NCBI RefSeq assembly: GCF_000430845.1
Contig: NZ_AUMU01000003.1
Span: forward strand, 62,001-126,000
Direction of reading: 5' to 3'
Length of the DNA stretch: 64,000 bases
DNA from: Chryseobacterium gregarium DSM 19109
GTDB lineage: Bacteria > Bacteroidota > Bacteroidia > Flavobacteriales > Weeksellaceae
The notes under the pieces are model-generated. The model did not search any database, was not told the DNA's origin, and saw nothing but the letters and a program-made list of their open reading frames with translations. How positions within the stretch are numbered: position 1 is the stretch's first letter; each line of letters begins with the position of its first letter. This document shows, piece by piece, positions 9,318-16,802 of the stretch. Both the position numbers and the translations under genes were made by a program.

Positions 9318-10022
9318 TTATGATATGTATTTTTTGTTTTTAACCCTAATTTCAGAACCTTCGGCGAGCATCACCGAAACAGGTTCCTGCTCATTCAGCA
9401 TTCCAAAATCTTTTCCGTAGAGCTTTTTAAAATTAATGTCCAGCTGGTGGTTTTTAACTGAATACCAGTCCCATTGCGGGTGACAGACTTCATATTCTGA
9501 AGTTTTATTTTCTTTCTTGGTAAAACCGTAATAGTGTTCCGTGATAAATTCAAATTCAGAATCGGGCTCCATAGGTAAAGGCTGATTATCCGCTGTGATG
9601 TTAATAGAATGCCAGCTTTTGTCTTTCCATGAATATTGTATCAGCAGTTCTTTATCTTTTTCAAGGATTGTATTCTTCATCGGCATTGTTTTGTAATGTT
9701 CTTTGTATACTGAATTGGCAATGAAACTCAAAGCCGGTTTCGGAACGATTTCCTTAATGAAAACCACTCCCCTTTTCCATTGGCTGCCTTCTTGTTTTTT
9801 TACGTAAAACCTTAAATTGATTTCTTCAAAATTCCGGTGAAAAGGAATTGGCAGGCCTAACAATCTGGTGTTTAAAAACATGAATCCCACCAGGCTTACA
9901 TAGCACCTCCCGTTGTAAAAATCAGGTTCCGTGCCTTCAGGAAGGTATTTCAACAGGATTTCAGGATTAATTTCGTAGTTAATAATGGCCAGTTTGCGCC
10001 ATTCTGCTTTCAGGAAGTTCAT
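9318..10022 (-). CDS. YqjF-family protein (DUF2071)
   Basis: A 234-residue soluble protein. The sequence begins MNFLKAEWRKLAIINYEINPEILLKYLPEG and contains CYVSLVGFMFLNTRLLGLPIPFHRNFEEINLRFYV, the strongly conserved features of DUF2071/YqjF proteins, which adopt an acetoacetate-decarboxylase-like fold. No catalytic assignment exists that I could defend. It belongs to the minus-strand gene run headed by the GbsR-type regulator, 45 bases after the SRPBCC gene and 79 before the epimerase-like gene. Confidence 0.8.
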   Translation of the reverse strand: MNFLKAEWRKLAIINYEINPEILLKYLPEGTEPDFYNGRCYVSLVGFMFLNTRLLGLPIPFHRNFEEINLRFYVKKQEGSQWKRGVVFIKEIVPKPALSFIANSVYKEHYKTMPMKNTILEKDKELLIQYSWKDKSWHSINITADNQPLPMEPDSEFEFITEHYYGFTKKENKTSEYEVCHPQWDWYSVKNHQLDINFKKLYGKDFGMLNEQEPVSVMLAEGSEIRVKNKKYIS

Positions 10023-10067
10023 ATTGTCTTTGTTTTATTTATTTTTTGAATCAGGATAGAATGACTT

Positions 10068-10553
10068 TCATTTTATTCTTTTACGGATGATGTTTATTGT
10101 TGATTTATGCTCTGCTGATTCCTTAATAATTTTATTACGTTCTAATAAGAGATTTTTCATATAATTTTTTAAAAAAAGCAGATTAAAGAGTTTTCCGATC
10201 ATTCCGCCCGGGGATTCAAATTCAAAAATATCGGTCATCATTGTTTTGTTCCTGTCTATTCTAAAAATATGCTGATGCTCCATGGATTTAAAAGCTCCTT
10301 CAAGCATGATATCTGTAAAATGATATGGTTTATCCATGCTTGTTATTTTCGTTTTCAGGTTTTGGTAAATGCCCAGATGCCTGGCTCTCCAGGTTACGGT
10401 ATCATTAAGTTCAATCAGTCCTGAGGTTCTTCCGGCAATCGCTTTTTCATGAGTTTTTGCCATAGATTCCTGATGCAGATCAATATCTCTTGCGCAGTTG
10501 AAAACCGTTTCGATATTGGCTTTGATGAGCGTTTCTAAATAAATCCTCGGCAT
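10068..10553 (-). CDS. SRPBCC (START-like) family protein
   Basis: A 161-residue cytosolic protein. It opens with IYLETLIKANIETVFNCARDIDLHQ, the usual first strand and helix of polyketide-cyclase / START-like folds, and continues with a DTVTWRARHLG strand and a FEFESPGGMIGKLFNLLFLKNYMKNLL C-terminal helix. This fold forms a hydrophobic pocket for lipids or other small molecules; the ligand is unknown. Placed inside the GbsR-headed run between a membrane protein and the DUF2071 gene. Confidence 0.72.
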   Translation of the reverse strand: MPRIYLETLIKANIETVFNCARDIDLHQESMAKTHEKAIAGRTSGLIELNDTVTWRARHLGIYQNLKTKITSMDKPYHFTDIMLEGAFKSMEHQHIFRIDRNKTMMTDIFEFESPGGMIGKLFNLLFLKNYMKNLLLERNKIIKESAEHKSTINIIRKRIK

Positions 10554-10585
10554 ATTAGAAATTGTTTAAAATAATAATCTGATTG

Positions 10586-11020
10586 TTAAAGAGTATGATC
10601 AGAATAGGTTTTAATACCCGGGTCTGCCATTTCCCTATTTTTTGCGTCAAAGTAACTGATCAGAAGGGACTGAATCATCAGGACAGGTGAAACAACAAGC
10701 CAGGAGATAACCATTATCCCCAGAATATTTTCCAGACCGGGTATATTCAGGGCAGATGAACCTATTCCGGATAAAAAAGTGACTACGACATAGGTTGAGA
10801 TAAACATATATGCCTTTCTCGAATCTGTTTTGATGTAGTCTCTACTGAAAAATTTCATCACATTGACTGTATACTGTACTGCAGCCAACAGAAAAAACAT
10901 AATGGCAAACAGTATAAAGAATACATCCTTTCCTGATATGATGCTTATAAAGAATGCGGCGGCCAAAAGTAAAATAAGCGTCTGCTGAACCTGTGAATCA
11001 TATTTAAAAACAGTTTTCAT
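10586..11020 (-). CDS. Small membrane protein, four predicted segments
   Basis: I do not recognise this 144-residue protein. It has four hydrophobic stretches (roughly residues 12-30, 34-55, 72-92 and 100-122), no signal peptide, and a polar C-terminus ending in a short acidic/basic tail. It differs in sequence from the two tandem membrane proteins upstream but shares their operon, suggesting a membrane-associated complex or modification system with the SRPBCC and DUF2071 proteins. Function unknown. Confidence 0.6.
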   Translation of the reverse strand: MKTVFKYDSQVQQTLILLLAAAFFISIISGKDVFFILFAIMFFLLAAVQYTVNVMKFFSRDYIKTDSRKAYMFISTYVVVTFLSGIGSSALNIPGLENILGIMVISWLVVSPVLMIQSLLISYFDAKNREMADPGIKTYSDHTL

Positions 11021-11097
11021 GGCTATCTGTTTAAAGGTTTAAAAAATCCCCGCGGGTTCTTTTGTTCTGCATTTTAAAAGTAAAATACATCCAGATT

Positions 11098-11502
11098 TTA
11101 AAGAGCAGTGTTTTCATTTCTGATGTGTTTGTCTTTGTTTACAGCGTGTTTGCGTCCTTTTAAGAAAAGCAACAGGTTAAGAAGCATCATCACGCCCAGA
11201 TAGATTGAAAATTTCCCGATTTTTTCACTTAAGCTGACGACCAGGCTTTCCATTGTCGTAATCCTGTACAGTTCGATAATACAGAGGGCAAAACCAATAT
11301 TCAAAAGGTAAAAACCGATCTTAAACAATGAATTTGTAGCCATGGCAATGTCTTCTTTCTGATGAAAAATATCCCTCATAAATGTTTTTGAATTTTTAAA
11401 CAGAAATTGAGAAACCAGGATGGTAAGGCAGATCACAACGGGTAAGTAAATCATGTACGCAGAAAAATTGTACGTTGCTGTGGTTAAAATAGTTGCTGTC
11501 AT
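11098..11502 (-). CDS. Small membrane protein, likely paralogue of its upstream neighbour
   Basis: An unrecognised 134-residue protein with three hydrophobic segments (about 16-35, 60-80 and 92-112). Its second half, beginning LFKIGFYLLNIGF and ending in a basic LFLKGRKH tail, lines up with ILLGCYYLVNLGY through ALYFLRKN in the 114-residue protein encoded just upstream, with the same spacing of segments. The two genes are seven bases apart, so they probably arose by tandem duplication and may pair. No known motif for transport or catalysis is visible. Confidence 0.58.
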   Translation of the reverse strand: MTATILTTATYNFSAYMIYLPVVICLTILVSQFLFKNSKTFMRDIFHQKEDIAMATNSLFKIGFYLLNIGFALCIIELYRITTMESLVVSLSEKIGKFSIYLGVMMLLNLLLFLKGRKHAVNKDKHIRNENTAL

Positions 11503-11509
11503 AATAAGT

Positions 11510-11854
11510 TTATTTTACGGTTAAATTTTTTCTTAAAAAGTAAAGGGCAAAAATATTCAGGTAATGTAAAGCGGAAAGAATCAGAATGATATTCCCTATC
11601 CGGACTGCCGTTACAGTTATCATTTCCTGTATGCTGCTTACCCGGTCCCAGGAGGTCAGACTCACCGCAATATATCCGAGGTTAACCAAATAATAGCATC
11701 CCAGCAGAATTTTATTGATGGTACGGCATACGTCAGAATCATGAATAAGATATTCCAGATAAGGTTTTCCTGCATTGTAGCACCTTCTTCCGACATCGGC
11801 TGTGATGTAGAAACAGACCGCCAGAAATATAATATATGAAATAATATTTAACAT
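11510..11854 (-). CDS. Small membrane protein, first gene after the regulator
   Basis: An unrecognised 114-residue protein with three hydrophobic segments (about 3-20, 48-66 and 84-106). It resembles the 134-residue protein encoded immediately downstream (see that entry). It starts 67 bases after the stop of the GbsR-type regulator, and that gap holds both a terminator hairpin and a second copy of the TTTCAA-N6-TTGAAA palindrome, so transcription of the remaining six genes probably begins here under the regulator's control. Confidence 0.6.
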   Translation of the reverse strand: MLNIISYIIFLAVCFYITADVGRRCYNAGKPYLEYLIHDSDVCRTINKILLGCYYLVNLGYIAVSLTSWDRVSSIQEMITVTAVRIGNIILILSALHYLNIFALYFLRKNLTVK

Positions 11855-11870
11855 CTTGTAATTATTATAT

Positions 11871-11888
11871 TTTCAATAATTTTTGAAA
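11871..11888. promoter_or_regulatory. Candidate GbsR operator, copy 2
   Basis: TTTCAA-TAATTT-TTGAAA: a perfect 6+6 inverted repeat with a 6-base spacer, 17 bases upstream of the membrane-protein gene. The same arms and spacing occur at 12475-12492 before the regulator gene itself. Two matching sites flanking one regulator gene are best explained as its own operators. Confidence 0.55.
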
Positions 11889-11903
11889 GATTGTCTGAAA
11901 TAA

Positions 11904-11923
11904 AAAAGGACCTGAATCCTTTT
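11904..11923 (-). terminator. Terminator after the GbsR-type regulator gene
   Basis: AAAAGGA pairs with TCCTTTT around a six-base loop; on the minus-strand RNA the second arm runs into a U-tract. It overlaps the regulator's stop codon and would separate the regulator transcript from the six genes beyond. Confidence 0.65.
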
Positions 11924-12425
11924 ACTTTAACAGGTTGGTAATTTTACCGACCAGCCAGTGATCATCACTCTTAATGGCGAGATCCATAATATTATTGATT
12001 TTACTGGTGACATTGCTGAAGTCATTCATCAGTTTTATAAACTCCTTTGCTTCTTCAGAATCATGATCTTCAATATTTTTCAGCTCCTCCAAAAATGCGA
12101 CTACCGGTTCTATTTCTCTTTTCCTGCGCTCCTTCGTGATCTGCTTAAACAGAAACCAGACATCTTTTTCCGCGGTAAAATATTCTTTGCGGTCCCCTTT
12201 TACGAATTCTTTCTTTACAATTCCCCAGTCCATCAGGGCCCTGAGGTTCATATTGGCATTTCCGCGGGAAATTTCCAGTAAGTCCATGACCTCATCGGTA
12301 GATAAGGGTTTTCCGGTTGCCAGAAGCAAAGCATGTACCTGCGCCATCGTACGGTTGATGCCCCAGCTGGTAGCAAAGGTTCCCCAGGTCTGAATGTATT
12401 TTTCTTTGGCTTCTGAAAGTTTCAT
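11922..12425 (-). CDS. GbsR/MarR-family transcriptional regulator
   Basis: A 167-residue winged-helix DNA-binding protein. The N-terminal WGTFATSWGINRTMAQVHALLLATGKPLSTDEVMDLLEISRGNANMNLRALMDWGIVKK region (about 13-75) is the characteristic HTH of the GbsR subgroup, followed by a wing (EFVKGDRKEYFTAEKD) and a helical dimerisation tail. GbsR proteins usually repress neighbouring genes in response to a small ligand; here the ligand is unknown. The palindrome at 12475-12492 overlaps its own promoter, so autoregulation is likely, and an identical-type site lies before the downstream membrane-protein operon. Confidence 0.88.
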   Translation of the reverse strand: MKLSEAKEKYIQTWGTFATSWGINRTMAQVHALLLATGKPLSTDEVMDLLEISRGNANMNLRALMDWGIVKKEFVKGDRKEYFTAEKDVWFLFKQITKERRKREIEPVVAFLEELKNIEDHDSEEAKEFIKLMNDFSNVTSKINNIMDLAIKSDDHWLVGKITNLLK

Positions 12426-12450
12426 TTTGTTTTGACTTTAATTTCTTATA

Positions 12451-12458
12451 CAAATATA
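12451..12458 (-). promoter_or_regulatory. Promoter -7 box of the GbsR-type gene
   Basis: The minus strand reads TATATTTG, an exact match to the Bacteroidetes TAnnTTTG -7 element, 26 bases before the ATG. A TTG 19 bases further upstream serves as a -33-type element and is part of the TTTCAA-N6-TTGAAA palindrome. Confidence 0.6.
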
Positions 12459-12474
12459 ATTATAATTTTTGAAC

Positions 12475-12492
12475 TTTCAATAATATTTGAAA
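12475..12492. promoter_or_regulatory. Candidate GbsR operator, copy 1
   Basis: TTTCAA-TAATAT-TTGAAA, perfect 6+6 arms with a 6-base spacer. It covers the -33 region of the regulator's promoter, the expected position for a repressor site. A second copy with the same arms is at 11871-11888. Confidence 0.55.
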
Positions 12493-12531
12493 ACTAATTT
12501 AATTTATATGCTCTTTTTTTTAAAAATAAAA

Positions 12532-12555
12532 ACAGGCACTGTTTCCAGTACCTGT
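12532..12555 (-). terminator. Terminator after the VWA gene
   Basis: ACAGG/CCTGT and ACTG/CAGT stems with one mismatch and a four-base loop. On the minus-strand RNA it is followed by UUUUUAUUUUU. It lies 8 bases beyond the stop of the VWA gene. Confidence 0.65.
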
Positions 12556-12562
12556 CATCAGA

Positions 12563-14617
12563 CTACTTCTGAATTGATTTATAGCTTTCAACAAGCCTTA
12601 TAAACTCAGAACGGTAGCCTTCTTCATCTGTGTTTTTACCCTCTTTTGCGAGACCTTCGATTTTCTGAAGATCTTTTTCTTTAATTAATTTCGACTGCCT
12701 CAAAACCAATCCGAACCAAGCCACTGAAGCTGCAAATTTATAATCCGGACTGGCCTCTGCCAGCTGTTCCGCCGTATTTTTTACCACTTTTACCATCTCC
12801 GAACTGGTATTGCCGTCAGGCTTTTTATACCTGAATTTTATGGTGGCCAGCTCATCCCCGAAATTCCGTGAGCCTGATGCCGAAGTATATTTTAACGGGG
12901 TTTCTTTTGGAGCGAATGCCGAATTTACACCTGTTGAAATAACTTCATACAGGGCCGTTACGGTATGCCCGCTTCCCAATTCTCCGGCATCAATCTTATC
13001 ATTTGTGAAATCTTCATTCCTCAGTTTCCTGTTTTCATATCCGATTAAGCGGTAAGACTTCACCAGTTTCGGATTAAATTCAATCTGGATTTTTACGTCT
13101 TTTGCAATAGCGTACATGCTTCCCGCAAATTCCCTCCCCAGAAACTTATTGGCTTCCTGCAGGTTATCGATATAAGCATAATTGCCGTTTCCTTTATCTG
13201 CAAGGGTTTCCAGGCGGTTATCTTTATAATTGCCCATTCCGTAACCGAGACAGGTAAGGAAAATCCCGGTTTTTCTTTTTTCTTCAATTAATGTCTCCAG
13301 ATCTTTTTCAGAAGAAACCCCGACATTAAAATCCCCGTCTGTAGCCAGAACCACGCGGTTATTGCCGCCTTTGATGAAATGCTCCTGAGCCAGTTTGTAA
13401 GCCAGTTCAATTCCGGCCCCGCCTGCGGTACTTCCGCCTGCCTGCAGATGGTCCAGGGCATTGGTAATGGTTTCTTTTTCTGCCGCGGAAGTCGGGGCCA
13501 GCACCATTCCGGCATTTCCGGCATACACCACAATTCCCACTTTGTCCTGCGGCCTCAACTGGTTCAGCAGTACCTTCAGGGAAGCCTTCAGCAGCGGAAG
13601 TTTATTGCTTGCATCCATAGACCCCGAGACATCAATCAGGAAAATGATATTGGACTGGGGCAGGTTATCCATGGCGATATTTTTCCCCTGAAGCCCGATT
13701 TTCAAAAGCCGGTGCCCGGGATTCCAGGGTGCATCGCTGTATTCTGTATTGATGGAAAAAGGCTGCCTTTTTTCCGGCTGCGGGTAATCGTATGTGAAGT
13801 AATTCATCATTTCCTCTACCCGCACGGCATCTTTATCCACGACATTCCCGTAACTGATCATTCTTCTGATATTGGAATAGGAAGCATTGTCCACATCGAT
13901 GGAAAAGGTAGACAGCGGCTGGTTTTTTGCCGATTCAAAAGGGTTTTCTACCAGGGCATTGTATTCTTCGTCGGTACTGCTGAGTGGCCTGACTCCTTTT
14001 TTACCTTTTACCGTTGTTATTTTTTTGCTGTAAGCTTTGTTATCAGTAGCTGCTTTAGCCTGCTTTACGGGTTTTGATGATAAGCGCTGCTGTTTTCTTT
14101 GTGAACCGGTTACAACCACACTTTCCAGTGAAGACTGAACTTCCAATGCCGTTACAGTTTTCGGTTTCGGGCAGCCGTTGTATTCCGGAAGTCCGGGAAC
14201 GGTTGGGCATGCATCGTCCTTATCCAGGATACCGTCGCCATCCGTATCCGGCCACGGGCAGCCGTTATTTTCGGCAGGACCGGCTACTGTTGGGCAGGCA
14301 TCCTCTTTATCAATAATGCCGTCTTTGTCTGTATCGGGCCACGGACATCCGCTGTTTTCAACGGGCCCGGCCACTTCTTTGCATAAATCGTCCTTGTCTG
14401 GAGTTCCGTCGCTGTCCATATCCGGCCACGGACAGCCTTTATTTTCAGCAGGACCGGCAGTTTCCGGACATTTATCGCAGCTGTTCTTCACCCCGTCCCG
14501 GTCCCGGTCTTTTTCAATACTAAATGTTTTTGATTCTTTGGATGAATCTGAAACTGTTTTGATTTTACAGCCTGCCAGTGAAGCCAAAGCCAGTAGTGTT
14601 ATCCCTATTTTTTTCAT
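12563..14617 (-). CDS. VWA-domain lipoprotein with thrombospondin type-3 repeats (DUF3520 type)
   Basis: A 684-residue envelope protein. The lipobox LASLAGC17 marks an acylated Cys. Residues about 37-153 hold four calcium-binding thrombospondin type-3 repeats of about 30 residues (DxDxDGxxDxxDxCP pattern joined by GPAENxGCPWPD). After a short [12 protein letters not shown] piece resembling the opening of a TonB-plug domain (165-176) come the family N-terminal region (about 216-300), a von Willebrand A domain with the MIDAS motif DVSGSM at 329-334, and a C-terminal DUF3520-like region (about 500-680). Homologues (YfbK type) lack a settled function; metal-dependent binding at the cell surface is the reasonable inference. 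It lies downstream of the sigma and plug-protein genes, separated by a terminator. Confidence 0.88.
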   Translation of the reverse strand: MKKIGITLLALASLAGCKIKTVSDSSKESKTFSIEKDRDRDGVKNSCDKCPETAGPAENKGCPWPDMDSDGTPDKDDLCKEVAGPVENSGCPWPDTDKDGIIDKEDACPTVAGPAENNGCPWPDTDGDGILDKDDACPTVPGLPEYNGCPKPKTVTALEVQSSLESVVVTGSQRKQQRLSSKPVKQAKAATDNKAYSKKITTVKGKKGVRPLSSTDEEYNALVENPFESAKNQPLSTFSIDVDNASYSNIRRMISYGNVVDKDAVRVEEMMNYFTYDYPQPEKRQPFSINTEYSDAPWNPGHRLLKIGLQGKNIAMDNLPQSNIIFLIDVSGSMDASNKLPLLKASLKVLLNQLRPQDKVGIVVYAGNAGMVLAPTSAAEKETITNALDHLQAGGSTAGGAGIELAYKLAQEHFIKGGNNRVVLATDGDFNVGVSSEKDLETLIEEKRKTGIFLTCLGYGMGNYKDNRLETLADKGNGNYAYIDNLQEANKFLGREFAGSMYAIAKDVKIQIEFNPKLVKSYRLIGYENRKLRNEDFTNDKIDAGELGSGHTVTALYEVISTGVNSAFAPKETPLKYTSASGSRNFGDELATIKFRYKKPDGNTSSEMVKVVKNTAEQLAEASPDYKFAASVAWFGLVLRQSKLIKEKDLQKIEGLAKEGKNTDEEGYRSEFIRLVESYKSIQK

Positions 14618-14734
14618 CTATATTATTTTAATGACCTTATACAATCAATTGCTGCAGTTGCAACTGCTTATAGTAAGGATGCAGAAATTATAAAAGGTTT
14701 CAGTACTTTTTGATTTTTCATGAACATTTATATT

Positions 14735-14818
14735 TCAGGGTTCAATTTCAGCTTTAATTCCCTCGTTCCAGTATTTTGCTTCGGGCATGTAATAGAGATA
14801 GATATCGCTAAGGTCAAA
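14735..14818 (-). pseudogene. Possible 27-codon remnant of a protein C-terminus
   Basis: On the minus strand a short open stretch between the terminator at 14820-14849 and the VWA gene ends in TGA and reads like protein: it contains DIYLYYMPEAKYWNEGIK. It has no start codon and is directly preceded by the terminator hairpin. It may be the tail of a deleted gene; chance cannot be ruled out. Confidence 0.25.
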
Positions 14819-14819
14819 A

Positions 14820-14849
14820 GAAAAGCAGTCTCCGCAGAAACTGCTTTTC
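14820..14849 (-). terminator. Strong hairpin terminator after the plug-domain gene
   Basis: GAAAAGCAGT pairs perfectly with ACTGCTTTTC (10 bp, 10-base loop), 44 bases beyond the stop of the 14893-15999 gene. Confidence 0.7.
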
Positions 14850-14892
14850 CGGGAAGGTATGGTGAATGGGTATTAGGTTTATAAGGCGGCAG

Positions 14893-15999
14893 TTAATTTT
14901 TAAGCATATGATCGTCAAGAAGCTCTTTTAGCTTTCTTTTTTCTTTTCTTGAAATATCTTTGGTTTCCACCACTATAATTCCGTTGGCGGCACGGGCTCC
15001 GAAAACCGGGACAGCCTTTTCGCCGTTAAAACTCCGGACTGACTGAATTTTTTTCGGATCCAGCTTTTTGAGCACTTCGATATCGGAAGGCACTCCGTTA
15101 ATGATAACCATAGGATAAATCCCGGAATTCGCATTTCCCCGTATGGAAATACTCATATTTCCTGAGCCCTGCGCCCCGGAAACCGGATTGACCCTAAGAC
15201 CGGGAGCGGCACCTGCGATGGTATTAAGATCCATTTTACCGCCTATTTTGTTTCCCAAACCGGAACCTTGCGCCACGGCTTTGTTCCTGTTCATATATCC
15301 TTTATTATATGCTAAAATTTCCGGTTCCTTGTCTTTGTCATTCAGATTAAATGTAGAATTCGGGTATATTACTTCTGCAGTATCTGCAACAGCCTTAAAA
15401 TCAGATACCTTTTTTTTAGCGGATGAAGCCACGGCGTTTACCATAGAAGCTTTTTCTTTTTTAATTCCCATGGCAATCACTTCTTCAAGGTTTTGCCTTG
15501 CTGCGGTATCCATCGGTTTTTCTTCAGCAACCGGTGCAGCTTCTGTATGAGAAGCAGGAGTAGTTAATTCATATACGGGAGAAGATAAATGAGGGGCATA
15601 AAGTTTCGGGACATTTTCATAAGCGATTTTCCCCGAAGGCTCCATTAAAGTTTTCCTGTGTATGTTGCTTTTTACCATACTGTCCAGTTTTTGGATATGT
15701 TCAGGGACAGAGGCAATGGTGTTCTTTTGGGAATCTATTATATTCCCGGCGATCACCGGCTGTATAGTGTCTATGTCTTCATTTTTATCAGTAAAGTAAA
15801 AAATGCCAGACCCTATGATTAACGAAGCCGCAATACCGTAGGGAATCCACCCCGGAAATATTTTTTTCCTATCCTGCTTTTTATCCAGTTTTTCTTCAAT
15901 CGTATCCCAGACTTTGTCAAACCCAGGAAAAGTCGCCGGCTCTTCTGAATTTTTAGAAGCCTCGCTGAACGTTTTATCGATATCGTGATTATTTTCCAT
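14893..15999 (-). CDS. Membrane-anchored protein with a detached SusC-like TonB plug; probable anti-sigma partner
   Basis: A 368-residue protein with a cytosolic N-terminus (1-50), one membrane segment (about 52-69), a long low-complexity periplasmic linker, and a C-terminal module (about 278-350) that is a clear SusC-type plug: SISIRGNANSG, a VIINGVPSDIEVLKKLDP stretch and FGARAANGIIVVETK. No beta-barrel follows, so it is not a receptor. The start lies 11 bases after the stop of an ECF sigma factor gene, the usual place of an anti-sigma factor, and the N-terminal region (FDKVWDTIEEKLDKK) could bind sigma. Periplasmic plug plus cytosolic sigma-binding region would let it sense an outer-membrane partner; this is inference. 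Confidence 0.68.
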   Translation of the reverse strand: MENNHDIDKTFSEASKNSEEPATFPGFDKVWDTIEEKLDKKQDRKKIFPGWIPYGIAASLIIGSGIFYFTDKNEDIDTIQPVIAGNIIDSQKNTIASVPEHIQKLDSMVKSNIHRKTLMEPSGKIAYENVPKLYAPHLSSPVYELTTPASHTEAAPVAEEKPMDTAARQNLEEVIAMGIKKEKASMVNAVASSAKKKVSDFKAVADTAEVIYPNSTFNLNDKDKEPEILAYNKGYMNRNKAVAQGSGLGNKIGGKMDLNTIAGAAPGLRVNPVSGAQGSGNMSISIRGNANSGIYPMVIINGVPSDIEVLKKLDPKKIQSVRSFNGEKAVPVFGARAANGIIVVETKDISRKEKRKLKELLDDHMLKN

Positions 16000-16010
16000 T
16001 GTCTTAAAAG

Positions 16011-16529
16011 TTAGATGTTATGGTGAACCAAAAGTTCCTGAAGTTTTTTTCTTGCCACATTCAGCTGGGATTTTGAGGTCCCTTCACTGATGGACAGCAT
16101 CGTGGCAATTTCCTTATGCGGATAGCCTTCGATGGCAAAAAGATTGAAGATGGCCCGGCAGCCTTCCGGAAGAAACCTGAGCAGGCTTAAAATATCTTTT
16201 TCAAAAGAAACGGTATCGGCAGCCGAATCAGAAGAAATGACCTCATTTTCTTCCAGGGAGATATGCAGCTGTTTTGTGGCTCTTAATTTCTGCAGGCATT
16301 CATTCACCGCAATTTTTCTGGCCCACGCTTCAAAAATATCGGGATTCTGAAGCTGGCTGATCTTTGTAAAAATTTTATAAAAAGTATCTGCCAGGGCTTC
16401 CTCGATATCCTCATCGTTTTTCAGGTACCTTTTACAGACCGAATACAGTTTTCCCCCCATCTTTTCGTAAACTTTCCGCTGCGCGTTGCGGTTGTTCCGC
16501 TGGCATTCCAATAAGAGCTCTCGTTCCAT
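16011..16529 (-). CDS. ECF-type RNA polymerase sigma-70 factor
   Basis: A 172-residue sigma factor. Region 2 (about 5-75) includes LKNDEDIEEALADTFYKIFTKISQL and FEAWARKIAVNECLQKLR; region 4 (about 110-165) has LPEGCRAIFNLFAIEGYPHKEIATMLSISEGTSKSQLNVARKKL, with the HKEIA...SEGTSKSQL helix-turn-helix. Region 1.1 and region 3 are missing, as expected for extracytoplasmic-function sigmas. It forms a unit with the plug-domain membrane protein 11 bases downstream. Target promoters cannot be deduced here. Confidence 0.93.
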   Translation of the reverse strand: MERELLLECQRNNRNAQRKVYEKMGGKLYSVCKRYLKNDEDIEEALADTFYKIFTKISQLQNPDIFEAWARKIAVNECLQKLRATKQLHISLEENEVISSDSAADTVSFEKDILSLLRFLPEGCRAIFNLFAIEGYPHKEIATMLSISEGTSKSQLNVARKKLQELLVHHNI

Positions 16530-16802
16530 AATCAGGCTTTATATTTGTATAGATGCATAAAATTTCAAATAGGTTGGAATCTGTTTGATTTTTTTCAATA
16601 CTTAACAATTAAAGATGCCGCAAAGAAACAAATCTTCCGTTATTCTAAAAGCTATTCTGTTGGTTTTAATAACATCATTCTGGCCTATCTGTTATTTACG
16701 CCTGTCCGCTTTCAGAAAAACAGGAGCTTCAGATTTAACTTTCTTCCCTGTAACAAATCTTTATGGTGAACGACTATTCGTATAAATAATTTTTTTACAG
16801 TA

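Noticed and set aside
13379..14077. Long plus-strand frame opposite the VWA gene
   Set aside because: It is a shadow of the VWA coding strand. It has no domain, and the VWA frame explains the codon pattern.
14160..14500. Periodic DNA repeats that might suggest a CRISPR-like or satellite array
   Set aside because: The periodicity of about 90 bases is the coding sequence of four thrombospondin type-3 repeats in the VWA protein.
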